Origin: Nemertoderma westbladi
Taxonomy: Eukaryota > Xenacoelomorpha > Nemertodermatida > Nemertodermatidae
Length of the DNA stretch: 64,000 nt
Direction of reading: 5' to 3'
Assembly: GCA_032718475.1 (NCBI GenBank)
Contig: JAUCBJ010006329.1
Coordinates: 124,001 to 188,000 of the forward strand
In this document: positions 51,301 through 63,500 of the stretch, piece after piece
Numbering within the stretch: position 1 is the stretch's first letter
Layout: every line of letters begins with the position of its first letter
Position numbers and translations under genes: made by a program
Notes under the pieces: model-generated
The model's database searches: none
What the model was told of the DNA's origin: nothing
The model's input: only the letters and a program-made list of their open reading frames with translations

Positions 51301-54300
51301 GCTACTTATCTCTTCATTCTGAGAGCCTCAAAAAGGGGGTGTTCCGACGCAATCAAAATTCATCCATCTCCTGGGGCAAGACGAAGCAAATAACAGCTGA
51401 TTACTTCTATAAAGGAAAGTGTTACCTGTTCTTATGACTTTCGATTAAGATTCTCTATCTCGTGGAGTGGATTAGAAGTGATAAATATGAAAATCGATGT
51501 GGTTTTTGAAAAAAATCAGAGGATATTTTGATAAATTATTGCTGAAAAACCCCAAGGATTTTGACATGGCTTTAATACTCATTATATTCATGAAATAGCT
51601 GAGATATTTGAGGTGAATTATTGCATTACATATTAACTTCGGCTCCAGCCGCTTTGGCAATACGATGAAACTATAATAAATATTCTAGAACACAACAATA
51701 TTAACAGGGAGATAGGCTACTTATCTCTTCACTCTGAGAGCCTCAAAAACGGGGTGTTCCGACGCAATCAAATTTCATACATCTCCAGGGGAAAGACGAA
51801 GCAAAGAACAGCTGATTACTTCTATAAATGTAAGTGTTACTTGTTCTTTTGACTTTCATTTAAGATTCGCAACCTCATGGAATGGGTTAGAAGTTATAAA
51901 TATGAAGATCGATGTGATTCTTGAAAAAAATCAAAGGATATTTTGATTAATTATCGCTGAAAAACACCAAGGATTTTGACATGGCTTTAATACTTCATTA
52001 TGTTCATGAAATAGCTGAGAAATTTGAGGTGAATTGTTGCATTATATATTAACTTCAGCTCCAGTCTCTTTGGCAATACGATGAAACTATAATAAATATT
52101 CTAGAACACAACAATATTAACAGGGAGATAGGATACTTATCTCTTCACTCTGAGAGCCTCAAAAAGGGGGTGTTCCGACGCAATCAAATTTCATACATAT
52201 CCAGGGGAAAGACGAAGCAAAGAACAGCTGATTACTTCTATAAATGTAAGTGTTACCTGTTCTTTTGACATTCATTTAAGATTCACTATCACATGGAGTG
52301 GGTTAGAAGTTATAAATATAAAAATCAATGTGGTTTTTGAAAAAAATCAAAGGATATTTTGATTAATTATTGCTGAAAAACCCCAAGGATTTTGACATGG
52401 CTTTAATACTTCATTATGTTCATGAAATAGCTGAGATACTTGAGGTGAATTGTTGCATTATATATTAACTTCAGCTCCAGTCTCTTTGGCAATACGATGA
52501 AACTATAATAAATATTCTAGAACACAACAATATTAACAGGGAGATAGGATACTTATCTCACCACTCAGACAGCCACAGATAGGGAGGGGTGTTTTGACAC
52601 AATCAAATTCAACCATCTCCAGGGGAAAGACGAAGCAAATAACAGCTGATTACTTCTATAAATGTAAGTGTTACCTGTTTTTTGATTTTCATTTAAGATT
52701 CTCTATCTCGTGGAGTGGGATAGAAGTCATGAATATGAAAATCGATGTCGTTTTTTGTAAAAAATCAGAGGAGATTTTGATAAATTATTGCAGAAAAACA
52801 CCAAGGATTTTGACATGGCTTTAATACTTCATTATGTTCATGAAATAGCTGAGAAATTTGAGGTGAATTATTGCATTATATATTAACTTCAGCTCCAGTC
52901 TCTTTGGCAATACGATGAAACTATAATAAATATTCTAGAACATAACAATATTAACAGGGAGATAGGCTACTTATCTCTTCACTCTGAGAGCCTCAAAAAG
53001 GGGGTGTTCCGACGCAATCAAAATTCATCCATCTCCAGGGGAAAGACGAAGCCAATAACAGCTGATTACTTCTATAAATGTAAGTGCTACCTGTTCTTTT
53101 GACTTTCATTTAAGATTCTTTATCTTTTGGAGTGGGTTAGAAGTGATGAATATGAAGAACGATGTCGTTTTTTGTAAAAAATCTGAGGATATTTTGATAA
53201 ATTATTGCTGAAAAACCCCAAGGATTTTGACATGGCTTTAATACTTCATTATGTTCATGAAATAGCTGAGAAATTGTTGGTGAGTTTTTGTATTACATAT
53301 TAACTTCGGCTCCAGCCGCTTTGGCAATACGATGAAACTATAATAAATATTCTAGAACACAACAATATTAACAGGGAGATAGGCTACTTATCTCTTCACT
53401 CTGAGAGCCTCAAAAATGGGGTGTTCCGACGCAATCAAATTTAATACATCTCCAGGGGAAAGACGAAACAAAGAACAGCTGATTACTTCTATAAATGTAA
53501 GTGTTACCTGTTCTTTTGACTTTCATTTAAGATTCTTTATCTTGTGGAGTGGGTTAGAAGTCATGAATAAGAAAATCGATTTAGTTTTTTGTAAAAAATC
53601 TGAGGATATTTTGATAAATTATTGCTGAAAACCCCCAAGGATTTTGACATGGCTTTAATACTCATAATATTCATGAAATAGCTGAGAAATTTGAGGTGAA
53701 TTATTGTATCACATATTAATTTCGGCTCCAGCCGCTTTGGCAATACGATGAAACTATAATAAATAATTCTACAACAGAACAATATTAACAGGGAAATAGG
53801 CTACTCATCTCTTCACTCTGACAGCCTCAAAAAGGGGGTGTTCCGACGCAATCAAAATTCATCCATCTCCAGGGGAATGACGAAGCAAAGAACAGCTGAT
53901 TACTTCTATAAATGTAAGTGTTACCTGTTCTTTTGACTTTCATTTAAGATTCGCTATCTCGTGGAGTGGATTAGAAGTTATAAATATGAAAATCGATGTG
54001 GTTTTTGAAAAAATCAGAGGATATTTTGATAAATTATTGCTGAAAAACCCCAAGGATTTTGACATGGCTTTAATACTTCATTATATTCATGAAATAGCTG
54101 AGATATTTGAGGTGAATTATTGTATCACATATTAACTTCGGCTCCAGGCGCTTTGGCAATACGATGAAACTATAATATATATTCTAGAACACAACAATAC
54201 TAACAGGGAGATAGGCTACTTATCTCTTCACTATGAGAGCCTCAAAAAGGGGGTGTTCCGACGCAATCAAAATTCATCCATCTCCAGGGGAAAGACGAAG

Positions 54301-57300
54301 CAAATAACAGCTGATTACTTCTATAAATGTAAGTGTTACCTGTTTTTTGATTTTCATTTAAGATTCTCTATCTCGTGGAGTGGGATAGAAGTCATGAATA
54401 TGAAAATCGATGTCGTTTTTTGTAAAAAATCAGAGGAGATTTTGATAAATTATTGCAGAAAAACACCAAGGATTTTGACATGGCTTTAATACTTCATTAT
54501 GTTCATGAAATAGCTGAGATATTTGAGGTGAATTATTGCGTTACATATTAACTTTGGCTCCAGCCGCTTTGGCAATACGATGAAACTATAATAAAAATTC
54601 TAGATCACAACAATATTAACAGGGAGATAGGCTACTTATCTCTTCACTCTGAGAGCCTCAAAAACGGGGTGTTCCTACGCAATCAAATTTCATCCATCTC
54701 CAGGGGAAAGACGAAGCCAATAACAGCTGATTACTTCTATAAATGTAAGTGCTACCTGTTCTTTTGACTTTCATTTAAGATTCTTTATATTTTGGAGTGG
54801 GTTAGAAGTCATGAATATGAAGAACGATGTCGTTTTTTGTAAAAAATCTGAGGATAATTTGATAAATTATTGCTGAAAAACCCCAAGGATTTTGACATGG
54901 CTTTAATACTTCATTATGTTCATGAAATAGCTGAGAAATTTGAGGTGAGTTTTTGTATTACATATTAACTTCGGCTCCAGCCGCTTTGGCAATACGATGA
55001 AACTATAATAAATATTCTAGAACACAACAATATTAACAGGGAGATAGGCTACTTATCTCTTCACTCTGAGAGCCTCAAAAACGGGGTGTTCCGACGCAAT
55101 CAAATTTAATACATCTCCAGGGGAAAGACGAAGCAAAGAACAGCTGATTACTTCTATAAATGTAAGTGTTACCTGTTCTTTTGACTTTCATTTAAGATTC
55201 GCAACCTCATTGAGCGGGTTAGAAGTGATAAATATGAAGATCGATGTGGTTTTTGAAAAAAATCAAAGGATATTTTGGTAAATTATTGCTGAAAAACCCC
55301 AAGGATTTTGACATGGCTTTAATACTCATTATATTCATGAAATAGCTGAGATATTTGAGGTGAATTATTGCATTACATATTAACTTTGGCTCCAGCCGCT
55401 TTGGCAATACGATGAAACTATAATAAAAATTCTAGACACAACAATATTAACAGGGAGATAGGCTACTTATCTCTTCACTCTGAGAGCCTCAAAAATGGGG
55501 TGTTCCGACGCAATCAAATTTAATACATCTCCAGGGGAAAGACGAAGCAAAGAACAGCTGATTACTTCTATAAATGTAAGTGTTACCTGTTCTTTTGACT
55601 TTCATTTAAGATTCTTTATCTTGTGGAGTGGGTTAGAAGTCATGAATAAGAAAATCGATTTAGTTTTTTGTAAAAAATCTGAGGATATTTTGATAAATTA
55701 TTGCTGAAAACCCCCAAGGATTTTGACATGGCTTTAATACTCATAATATTCATGAAATAGCTGAGAAATTTGAGGTGAATTATTGTATCACATATTAATT
55801 TCGGCTCCAGCCGCTTTGGCAATACGATGAAACTATAATAAATAATTCTACAACAGAACAATATTAACAGGGAAATAGGCTACTCATCTCTTCACTCTGA
55901 CAGCCTCAAAAAGGGGGTGTTCCGACGCAATCAAAATTCGGGGAATGACGAAGCAAAGAACAGCTGATTACTTCTATAAATGTAAGTGTTACCTGTTCTT
56001 TTGACTTTCATTTAAGATTCGCTATCTCGTGGAGAGGATTAGAAGTTATAAATATGAAAATCGATGTGGTTTTTGAAAAAAATAAGAGGATATTTTGATA
56101 AATTATTGCTGAAAAACCCCAAGGATTTTGACATGGCTTTAATACTTCATTATATTCATGAAATAGCTGAGATATTTGAGGTGAATCATTGTATCACATA
56201 TTAACTTCGGCTCCAGGCGCTTTGGCAATACGATGAAACTATAATATATATTCTAGAACACAACAATACTAACAGGGAGATAGGCTACTTATCTCTTCAC
56301 TATGAGAGCCTCAAAAAGGGGTGTTCCGACGCAATCAAAATTCATCCATCTCCAGGGGAAAGACGAAGCAAATAATAGCTGATTACTTCTATAAATGTAA
56401 GTGTTACATGTTCTTTTGACTTTCATTTAAGATTCTTTACCTTGTGGAGTGGGTTAGAAGTCATGAATAAGAAAATCGATTTCGTTTTTTGTAAAAAATC
56501 TGAGGATATTTTGATAAATAATTGCTGAAAAACCCAAAGGATTTTGACATGGCTTTAATACTCATTATATTCATGAAATAGCTGAGATATTTGAGGTGAA
56601 TTATTGCGTTACATATTAACTTTGGCTCCAGCCGCTTTGGCAATACGATGAAACTATAATAAAAATTCTAGATCACAACAATATTAACAGGGAGATAGGC
56701 TACTTATCTCTTCACTCTGAGAGCCTCAAAAACGGGGTGTTCCTACGCAATCAAATTTCATCCATCTCCAGGGGAAAGACGAAGCCAATAACAGCTGATT
56801 ACTTCTATAAATGTAAGTGCTACCTGTTCTTTTGACTTTCATTTAAGATTCTTTATCTTTTGGAGTGGGTTAGAAGTCATGAATATGAAGAACGATGTCG
56901 TTTTTTGTAAAAAATCTGAGGATAATTTGATAAATTATTGCTGAAAAACCCCAAGGATTTTGACATGGCTTTAATACTTCATTATGTTCATGAAATAGCT
57001 GAGAAATTTGAGGTGAGTTTTTGTATTACATATTAACTTCGGCTCCAGCCGCTTTGGCAATACGATGAAACTATAATAAATATTCTAGAACACAACAATA
57101 TTAACAGGGAGATAGGCTACTTATCTCTTCACTCTGAGAGCCTCAAAAACGGGGTGTTCCGACGCAATCAAATTTAATACATCTCCAGGGGAAAGACGAA
57201 GCAAAGAACAGCTGATTACTTCTATAAATGTAAGTGTTACCTGTTCTTTGGACTTTCATTTAAGATTCGCAACCTCATTGAGTGGGTTAGAAGTGATAAA

Positions 57301-59959
57301 TATGAAGATCGATGTGGTTTTTGAAAAAAATCAAAGGATATTTTGGTAAATTATTGCTGAAAAACCCCAAGGATTTTGACATGGCTTTAATACTCATTAT
57401 ATTCATGAAATAGCTGAGATATTTGAGGTGAATTATTGCATTACATATTAACGTTGGCTCCAGCCGCTTTGGCAATACGATGAAACTATAATAAAAATTC
57501 TAGACACAACAATATTAACAGGGAGATAGGCTACTTATCTCTTCATTCTGAGAGCCTCAAAAAGTGGGTGTTCCGACGCAATCAAAATTCATCCATCTCC
57601 TGGGGAAAGACGAAGCAAATAACAGCTGATTACTTCTATAAAGGAAAGTGTTACCTGTTCTTATGACTTTCGTTTAAGATTCTCTATCTCGTGGAGTGGA
57701 TTAGAAGTGATAAATATGAAAATCGATGTGGTTTTTGAAAAAAATCAGAGGATATTTTGATAAATTATTGCTGAAAAACCCCAAGGATTTTGACATGGCT
57801 TTAATACTCATTATATTCATGAAATAGCTGAGATATTTGAGGTGAATTATTGCATTACATATTAACTTTGGCTCCAGCCGCTTTGGCAATACGATGAAAC
57901 TATAATAAAAATTCTAGACCACAACAATATTAACAGGGAGATAGGCTACTTATCTCTTCATTCTGAGAGCCTCAAAAAGGGGGTGTTCCGACGCAATCAA
58001 AATTCATCCATCTCCTGGGGAAAGACGAAGCAAATAACAGCTGATTACTTCTATAAAGGAAAGTGTTACCTGTTCTTATGACTTTCGTTTAAGATTCTCT
58101 ATCTCGTGGAGTGGATTAGAAGTGATAAATATGAAAATCGATGTGGTTTTTAAAAAAATCAGAGGATATTTTGACAAATTATTGCTGAAAAACCCCAAGG
58201 ATTTTGACATGGCTTTAATACTCATTATATTCATGAAATAGCTGAGATATTTGAGGTGAATTATTGCATTACATATTAACTTTGGCTCCAGCCGCTTTGG
58301 CAATACGATGAAACTATAATAAAAATTCTAGACCACAACAATATTAAAAGGGAGATAGGCTACTTATCTCTTCATTCTGAGAGCCTCAAAAAGGGGGTGT
58401 TCCGACGCAATCAAAATTCATCCATCTCCTGGGGAAAGACGAAGCAAATAACAGCTGATTACTTCTATAAAGGAAAGTGTTACCTGTTCTTATGACTTTC
58501 GTTTAAGATTCTCTATCTCGTGGAGTGGATTAGAAGTGATAAATATGAAAATCGATGTGGTTTTTGAAAAAAATCAGAGGATATTTTGATAAATTATTGC
58601 TGAAAAACCCCAAGGATTTTGACATGGCTTTAATACTCATTATATTCATGAAATAGCTGAGATATTTGAGGTGAATTATTGCATTACATATTAACTTTGG
58701 CTCCAGCCGCTTTGGCAATACGATGAAACTATAATAAATATTCTAGAACACAACAATATTAACAGGGAGATAGGCTACTTATCTCTCCACTCTGAGAGCC
58801 TCAAAAAGGGGGTGTTCCGACGCAATCAAATTTCATCCATCTCCAGGGGAAAGACGAAGCAAAGAATAGCTGATTTCTTCTATAAATGAAAGTGTTACCT
58901 GCTCTTTTGACTTTCATTTAAGATTCGCTATCTCATGGAGTAGGTTAGAAGTTATAAATATAAAAATTGATGTGGTTTTTGAAAAAAATCAAAGGATATT
59001 TTGATAAATTATTGCTGAAAAACCCCAAGGATTTTGACAGGGCTTTAATACTTCATTATGTTCATGAAATAGCTGAGATACTTGAGGTGAATTGTTGCAT
59101 TATATATTAACTTCAGCTCCAGTCTCTTTGGCAATACGATGAAACTATAATAAATATTCTAGAACACAACAATATTAACAGGGAGATAGGCTACTTATCT
59201 CTTCACTCTGAGAGCCTCAAAGAGGGGGTGTTCCGACGCAATCAAAATTCATCCATATCCAGGGGAAAGACGAAGCAAATAACAGCTGATTACTTCTATA
59301 AATGTAAGTGTTACCAGTTCTTTTGACTTTCATTTAAGATTCTTTATTTTGTGGAGTGGGTTAGAAGTCATGAATAAGAAAACCGATTTCGTTTTTTGTA
59401 ACAAATCTGAGGATATTTTGATAAATTATTGCTGAAAAACCCCAAGGATTTTGACATGGCTTTAATACTTCATTATGTTCATGAAAAAACTGATATATTT
59501 GAGGTGAATTAATGCATTACATAATAACTTTAACTCCAGCCACTTTAGCAATACGATGAAACTATAATAAATATTCTAGAACACAACAATATTAACATGG
59601 AGATAGGCTATTTATCTCTCCACTCAGACAGCCACAGATAGGGAGGGGTGTTTTGACACAATCAAAATTCAAACATCTCCAGGGGAAGACGAAGCAATTA
59701 ATAGCTGATAACTTCTATAAATGTAAGTGTTACCTGTTCTTTAGACTTTCGTTTAAGATTGTCGATCTCTTGGATTGGGTTAGAAGTCATGAATATGATA
59801 ATCGATGTCGTTTTTAGTAAAAAATCAGAGGAGATTTTAATAAATTATTGCTGAAAAACACCAAGGATTTTGACAAGGATTTAATACTCATTATATTCAT
59901 GAAATAGCAGAGATATTTGAGGTGAATTATTGCATTACATATTAACTTTGGCTCCAGCC
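48306..59959 (+). repeat. Satellite array, block 3
   Basis: The satellite resumes in the same orientation and exact register after the LINE and continues to the truncated LINE fragment. It completes superunit copy A, contains all of copy B, and then from about 58495 repeats the text of about 34.6-36.6 kb at offset 23,339-23,342 (23,821 left of the MITE site). At 58630-58633 it has the uninterrupted TTAA corresponding to the MITE site. No gene is seen in it. Confidence 0.96.
50188..58494 (+). repeat. Superunit copy B (8,307 bp, empty of retrotransposon)
   Basis: This is the tandem neighbour of copy A, starting where ttcttatgactttcgtttaa changes into the gattgtcgatctcttgg variant. The shared text gactttcgtttaagatt occurs at 36819, 50188 and 58495. 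It is therefore the likely exchange point of the unequal crossover that made the duplication. At 56613-56616 copy B has the uninterrupted sequence gttacatattaac, the empty site of the retrotransposon. Confidence 0.92.
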
Positions 59960-59960
59960 A

Positions 59961-60275
59961 AAATATAATAATAATATAAAGCAGCTTCGGCTCAACCATG
60001 TACATAAAGTTTTCAATGATAACTGCCCTAAATACTTAAATCAAAAATTTACCAAACTGAGTGATACACATTCATACGGCACCAGAGCCAGCACATCAAA
60101 TTTTTATGTTCCCAATTGTATATCCTTTGAAAGCGAAACATTTTTCTTTAATGGAATAAAGAATTGGAATTCCTTACCGAATAACATTAAAAATATTAAA
60201 AATGAACATGCCTTTAAGTCTGCAGTAAAATCCCATCTCCAAGACCAGTGCAAATTCTTATATAGCAGTATTTAG
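59961..60275 (+). pseudogene. C-terminal remnant of a LINE ORF2
   Basis: The frame is open from 59961 for 104 codons to a TAG at 60273-60275. It contains HKVFNDNCPKYLN, HSYGTRAS, NFYVP and the block FNGIKNWNSLPNNIK...HAFKSAVKSHL. This WNSLP...FK...K..L pattern is the standard end of CR1-, L2- and jockey-type ORF2 proteins, after the RT domain. No start codon or catalytic domain is included, so it has no independent function. The reading frame has not decayed, so the insertion is probably young. Confidence 0.9.
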
Positions 60276-60421
60276 TTTAGTTCAATATTAAATAGGTGCA
60301 TGTGCAATAATTAGTAATAATGTTCAATTTTGTATTTCTTGTATCTTATTTAGTTTAAATTATATAATTATTCTATATACAGTAGTTAGTTTAGTTTGTA
60401 TTGGTAACCAAGTAACTTGAA

Positions 60422-60463
60422 GGACCCCCTTGGAAATAAGCTGCAAAGCTTTAGGGGTTATCC
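60422..60463 (+). other. 3' UTR stem-loop of the truncated LINE
   Basis: AAGCT (60438-60442), loop GCAA, AGCTT (60447-60451) form a 5-bp stem with a GNRA tetraloop. Outside it, GGACCCC (60422-60428) can pair with GGGGTTATCC (60454-60463), with small bulges. A conserved 3' stem-loop of this sort is used by CR1/L2-type reverse transcriptases to recognise template RNA; its use here is inferred. Confidence 0.65.
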
Positions 60464-60563
60464 TTTATGTTATGTTGGACAATACTTACTATACATTAAT
60501 AATTTTACTGAGTTAATGTATTGGTTTCTATTGTTTGCATAATATATAAATAAATCTATCTAT

Positions 60564-63500
60564 AGCCGCTTTGGCAATACGATGAAACTATAATAAATAT
60601 TCTAGAACACAACAATATTAACAGGGAGATAGGCTACTCATCTCTTCACTCTGACAGCCTCAAAAAGGGGGTGTTCCGACGCAATCAAAATTAATCCATC
60701 TCCAGGGGAAAGACGAAGCAAAGAATAGCTGATTACTTCTATAAATGTAAGTGTTACCTGTTCTTTAGACTTTCGTTTAAGATTGTCGATCTCTTGGATT
60801 GGGTTAGAAGTCATGAATATGATAATCGATGTCGTTTTTAGTAAAAAATCAGAGGAGATTTTTATAAATTATTGCTGAAAAACACCAAGGATTTTGACAA
60901 GGATTTAATACTCATTATATTCATGAAATAGCAGAGATATTTGAGGTGAATTATTGCATTACATATTAACTTTGGCTCCAGCCGCTTTGGCAATACGATG
61001 AAACTATAATAAATATTCTAGAACACAACAATATTAACAGGGAGATAGGCTACTCATCTCTTCACTCTGACAGCCTCAAAAAGAGGGTGTTCCGACGCAA
61101 TCAAAATTAATCCATCTCCAGGGGAAAGACGAAGCAAAGAACAGCTGATTACTTCTATAAATGTAAGTTTTACCTGTTCTTTTGACTTTCATTTAAGATT
61201 CGCTATCTCATTGAGTGGGTTAGAAGTTATAAATATAAAAATCGATGTGGTTTTTGAAAAAAATCGAAGGATATTTTGATTAATTATTGCTGAAAAACAC
61301 CAAGGATTTTGACATGGCTTTAATACTTCATTATGTTCATGAAATAGCTGAGATATTTGAGGTGAATTATTGTATTACATATTAACTTTGGCTCCAGCCG
61401 CTTTGGCAATACGATGAAACTATAATAAATATTCTAGAACACAACAATATTAACAGGGAGATAGGCTACTTATCTCTTCACTCTGAGAGCCTCAAAGAGG
61501 GGGTGTTCCGACGCAATCAAAATTCATCCATATCCAGGGGAAAGACGAAGCAAATAACAGCTGATTACTTCTATAAATGTAAGTGTTACCAGTTCTTTTG
61601 ACTTTATTTAAGATTCTTTATTTTGTGGAGTGGGTTAGAAGTCATGAATAAGAAAACCGATTTCGTTTTTTGTAAAAAATCTGAGGATATTTTGATAAAT
61701 TATTGCTGAAAAACCCCAAGGATTTTGACATGGCTTTACTTCATTATGTTCATGAAATAGCTGAGATACTTGAGGTGAATTGTTGCATTATATATTAACT
61801 TCAGCTCCAGTCTCTTTGGCAATACGATGAAACTATAATAAATATTCTAGAACACAACAATATTAACAGGGAGATAGGATACTTATCTCACCACTCAGAC
61901 AGCCACAGATAGGGAGGGGTGTTTTGACACAATCAAATTCAACCATCTCCAGGGGAAAGACGAAGCAAATAACAGCTGATTACTTCTATAAATGTAAGTG
62001 TTACCTGTTTTTTGATTTTCATTTAAGATTCTCTATCTCGTGGAGTGGGATAGAAGTCATGAATATGAAAATCGATGTCGTTTTTTGTAAAAAATCAGAG
62101 GAGATTTTGATAAATTATTGCAGAAAAACACCAAGGATTTTGACATGGCTTTAATACTTCATTATGTTCATGAAATAGCTGAGAAATTTGAGGTGAATTA
62201 TTGCATTATATATTAACTTCAGCTCCAGTCTCTTTGGCAATACGATGAAACTATAATAAATATTCTAGAACATAACAATATTAACAGGGAGATAGGCTAC
62301 TTATCTCTTCACTCTGAGAGCCTCAAAAAGGGGGTGTTCCGACGCAATCAAAATTCATCCATCTCCAGGGGAAAGACGAAGCCAATAACAGCTGATTACT
62401 TCTATAAATGTAAGTGCTACCTGTTCTTTTGACTTTCATTTAAGATTCGTTATCTTTTGGAGTGGGTTAGAAGTCATGAATATGAAGAACGATGTCGTTT
62501 TTTGTAAAAAATCTGAGGATATTTTGATAAATTATTGCTGAAAAACCCCAAGGATTTTGACATGGCTTTAATACTTCATTATGTTCATGAAATAGCTGAG
62601 AAATTGTTGGTGAGTTTTTGTATTACATATTAACTTCGGCTCCAGCCGCTTTGGCAATACGATGAAACTATAATAAATATTCTAGAACACAACAATATTA
62701 ACAGGGATATAGGCTACTTATCTCTTCACTCTGAGAGCCTCAAAAATGGGGTGTTCCGACGCAATCAAATTTAATACATCTCCAGGGGAAAGACGAAGCA
62801 AAGAACAGCTGATTACTTCTATAAATGTAAGTGTTACCTGTTCTTTTGACTTTCATTTAAGATTCTTTATCTTGTGGAGTGGGTTAGAAGTCATGAATAA
62901 GAAAATCGATTTAGTTTTTTGTAAAAAATCTGAGGATATTTTGATAAATTATTGCTGAAAACCCCCAAGGATTTTGACATTGCTTTAATACTCATAATAT
63001 TCATGAAATAGCTGAGAAATTTGAGGTGAATTATTGTATCACATATTAATTTCGGCTCCAGCCGCTTTGGCAATACGATGAAACTATAATAAATAATTCT
63101 ACAACAGAACAATATTAACAGGGAAATAGGCTACTCATCTCTTCACTCTGACAGCCTCAAAAAGGGGGTGTTCCGACGCAATCAAAATTCATCCATCTCC
63201 AGGGGAATGACGAAGCAAAGAACAGCTGATTACTTCTATAAATGTAAGTGTTACCTGTTCTTTTGACTTTCATTTAAGATTCGCTATCTCGTGGAGTGGA
63301 TTAGAAGTTATAAATATGAAAATCGATGTGGTTTTTGAAAAAATCAGAGGATATTTTGATAAATTATTGCTGAAAAACCCCAAGGATTTTGACATGGCTT
63401 TAATACTTCATTATATTCATGAAATAGCTGAGATATTTGAGGTGAATTATTGTATCACATATTAACTTCGGCTCCAGGCGCTTTGGCAATACGATGAAAC

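Larger units (their letters stand above)
59960..60563 (+). mobile_element. 5'-truncated LINE fragment (CR1-like), 604 bp
   Basis: The monomer text ggctccagccgctttggc is interrupted with AGCC on both sides (59956-59959 and 60564-60567), a 4-bp target duplication. The insert begins inside the ORF2 C-terminus and ends ataaataaatctatctat, a short microsatellite-like tail. Lack of endonuclease and RT sequence, with an intact 3' end, is the usual result of incomplete reverse transcription. It is a different family from the element at 43247. The intact site is at 36614-36617. Confidence 0.9.
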
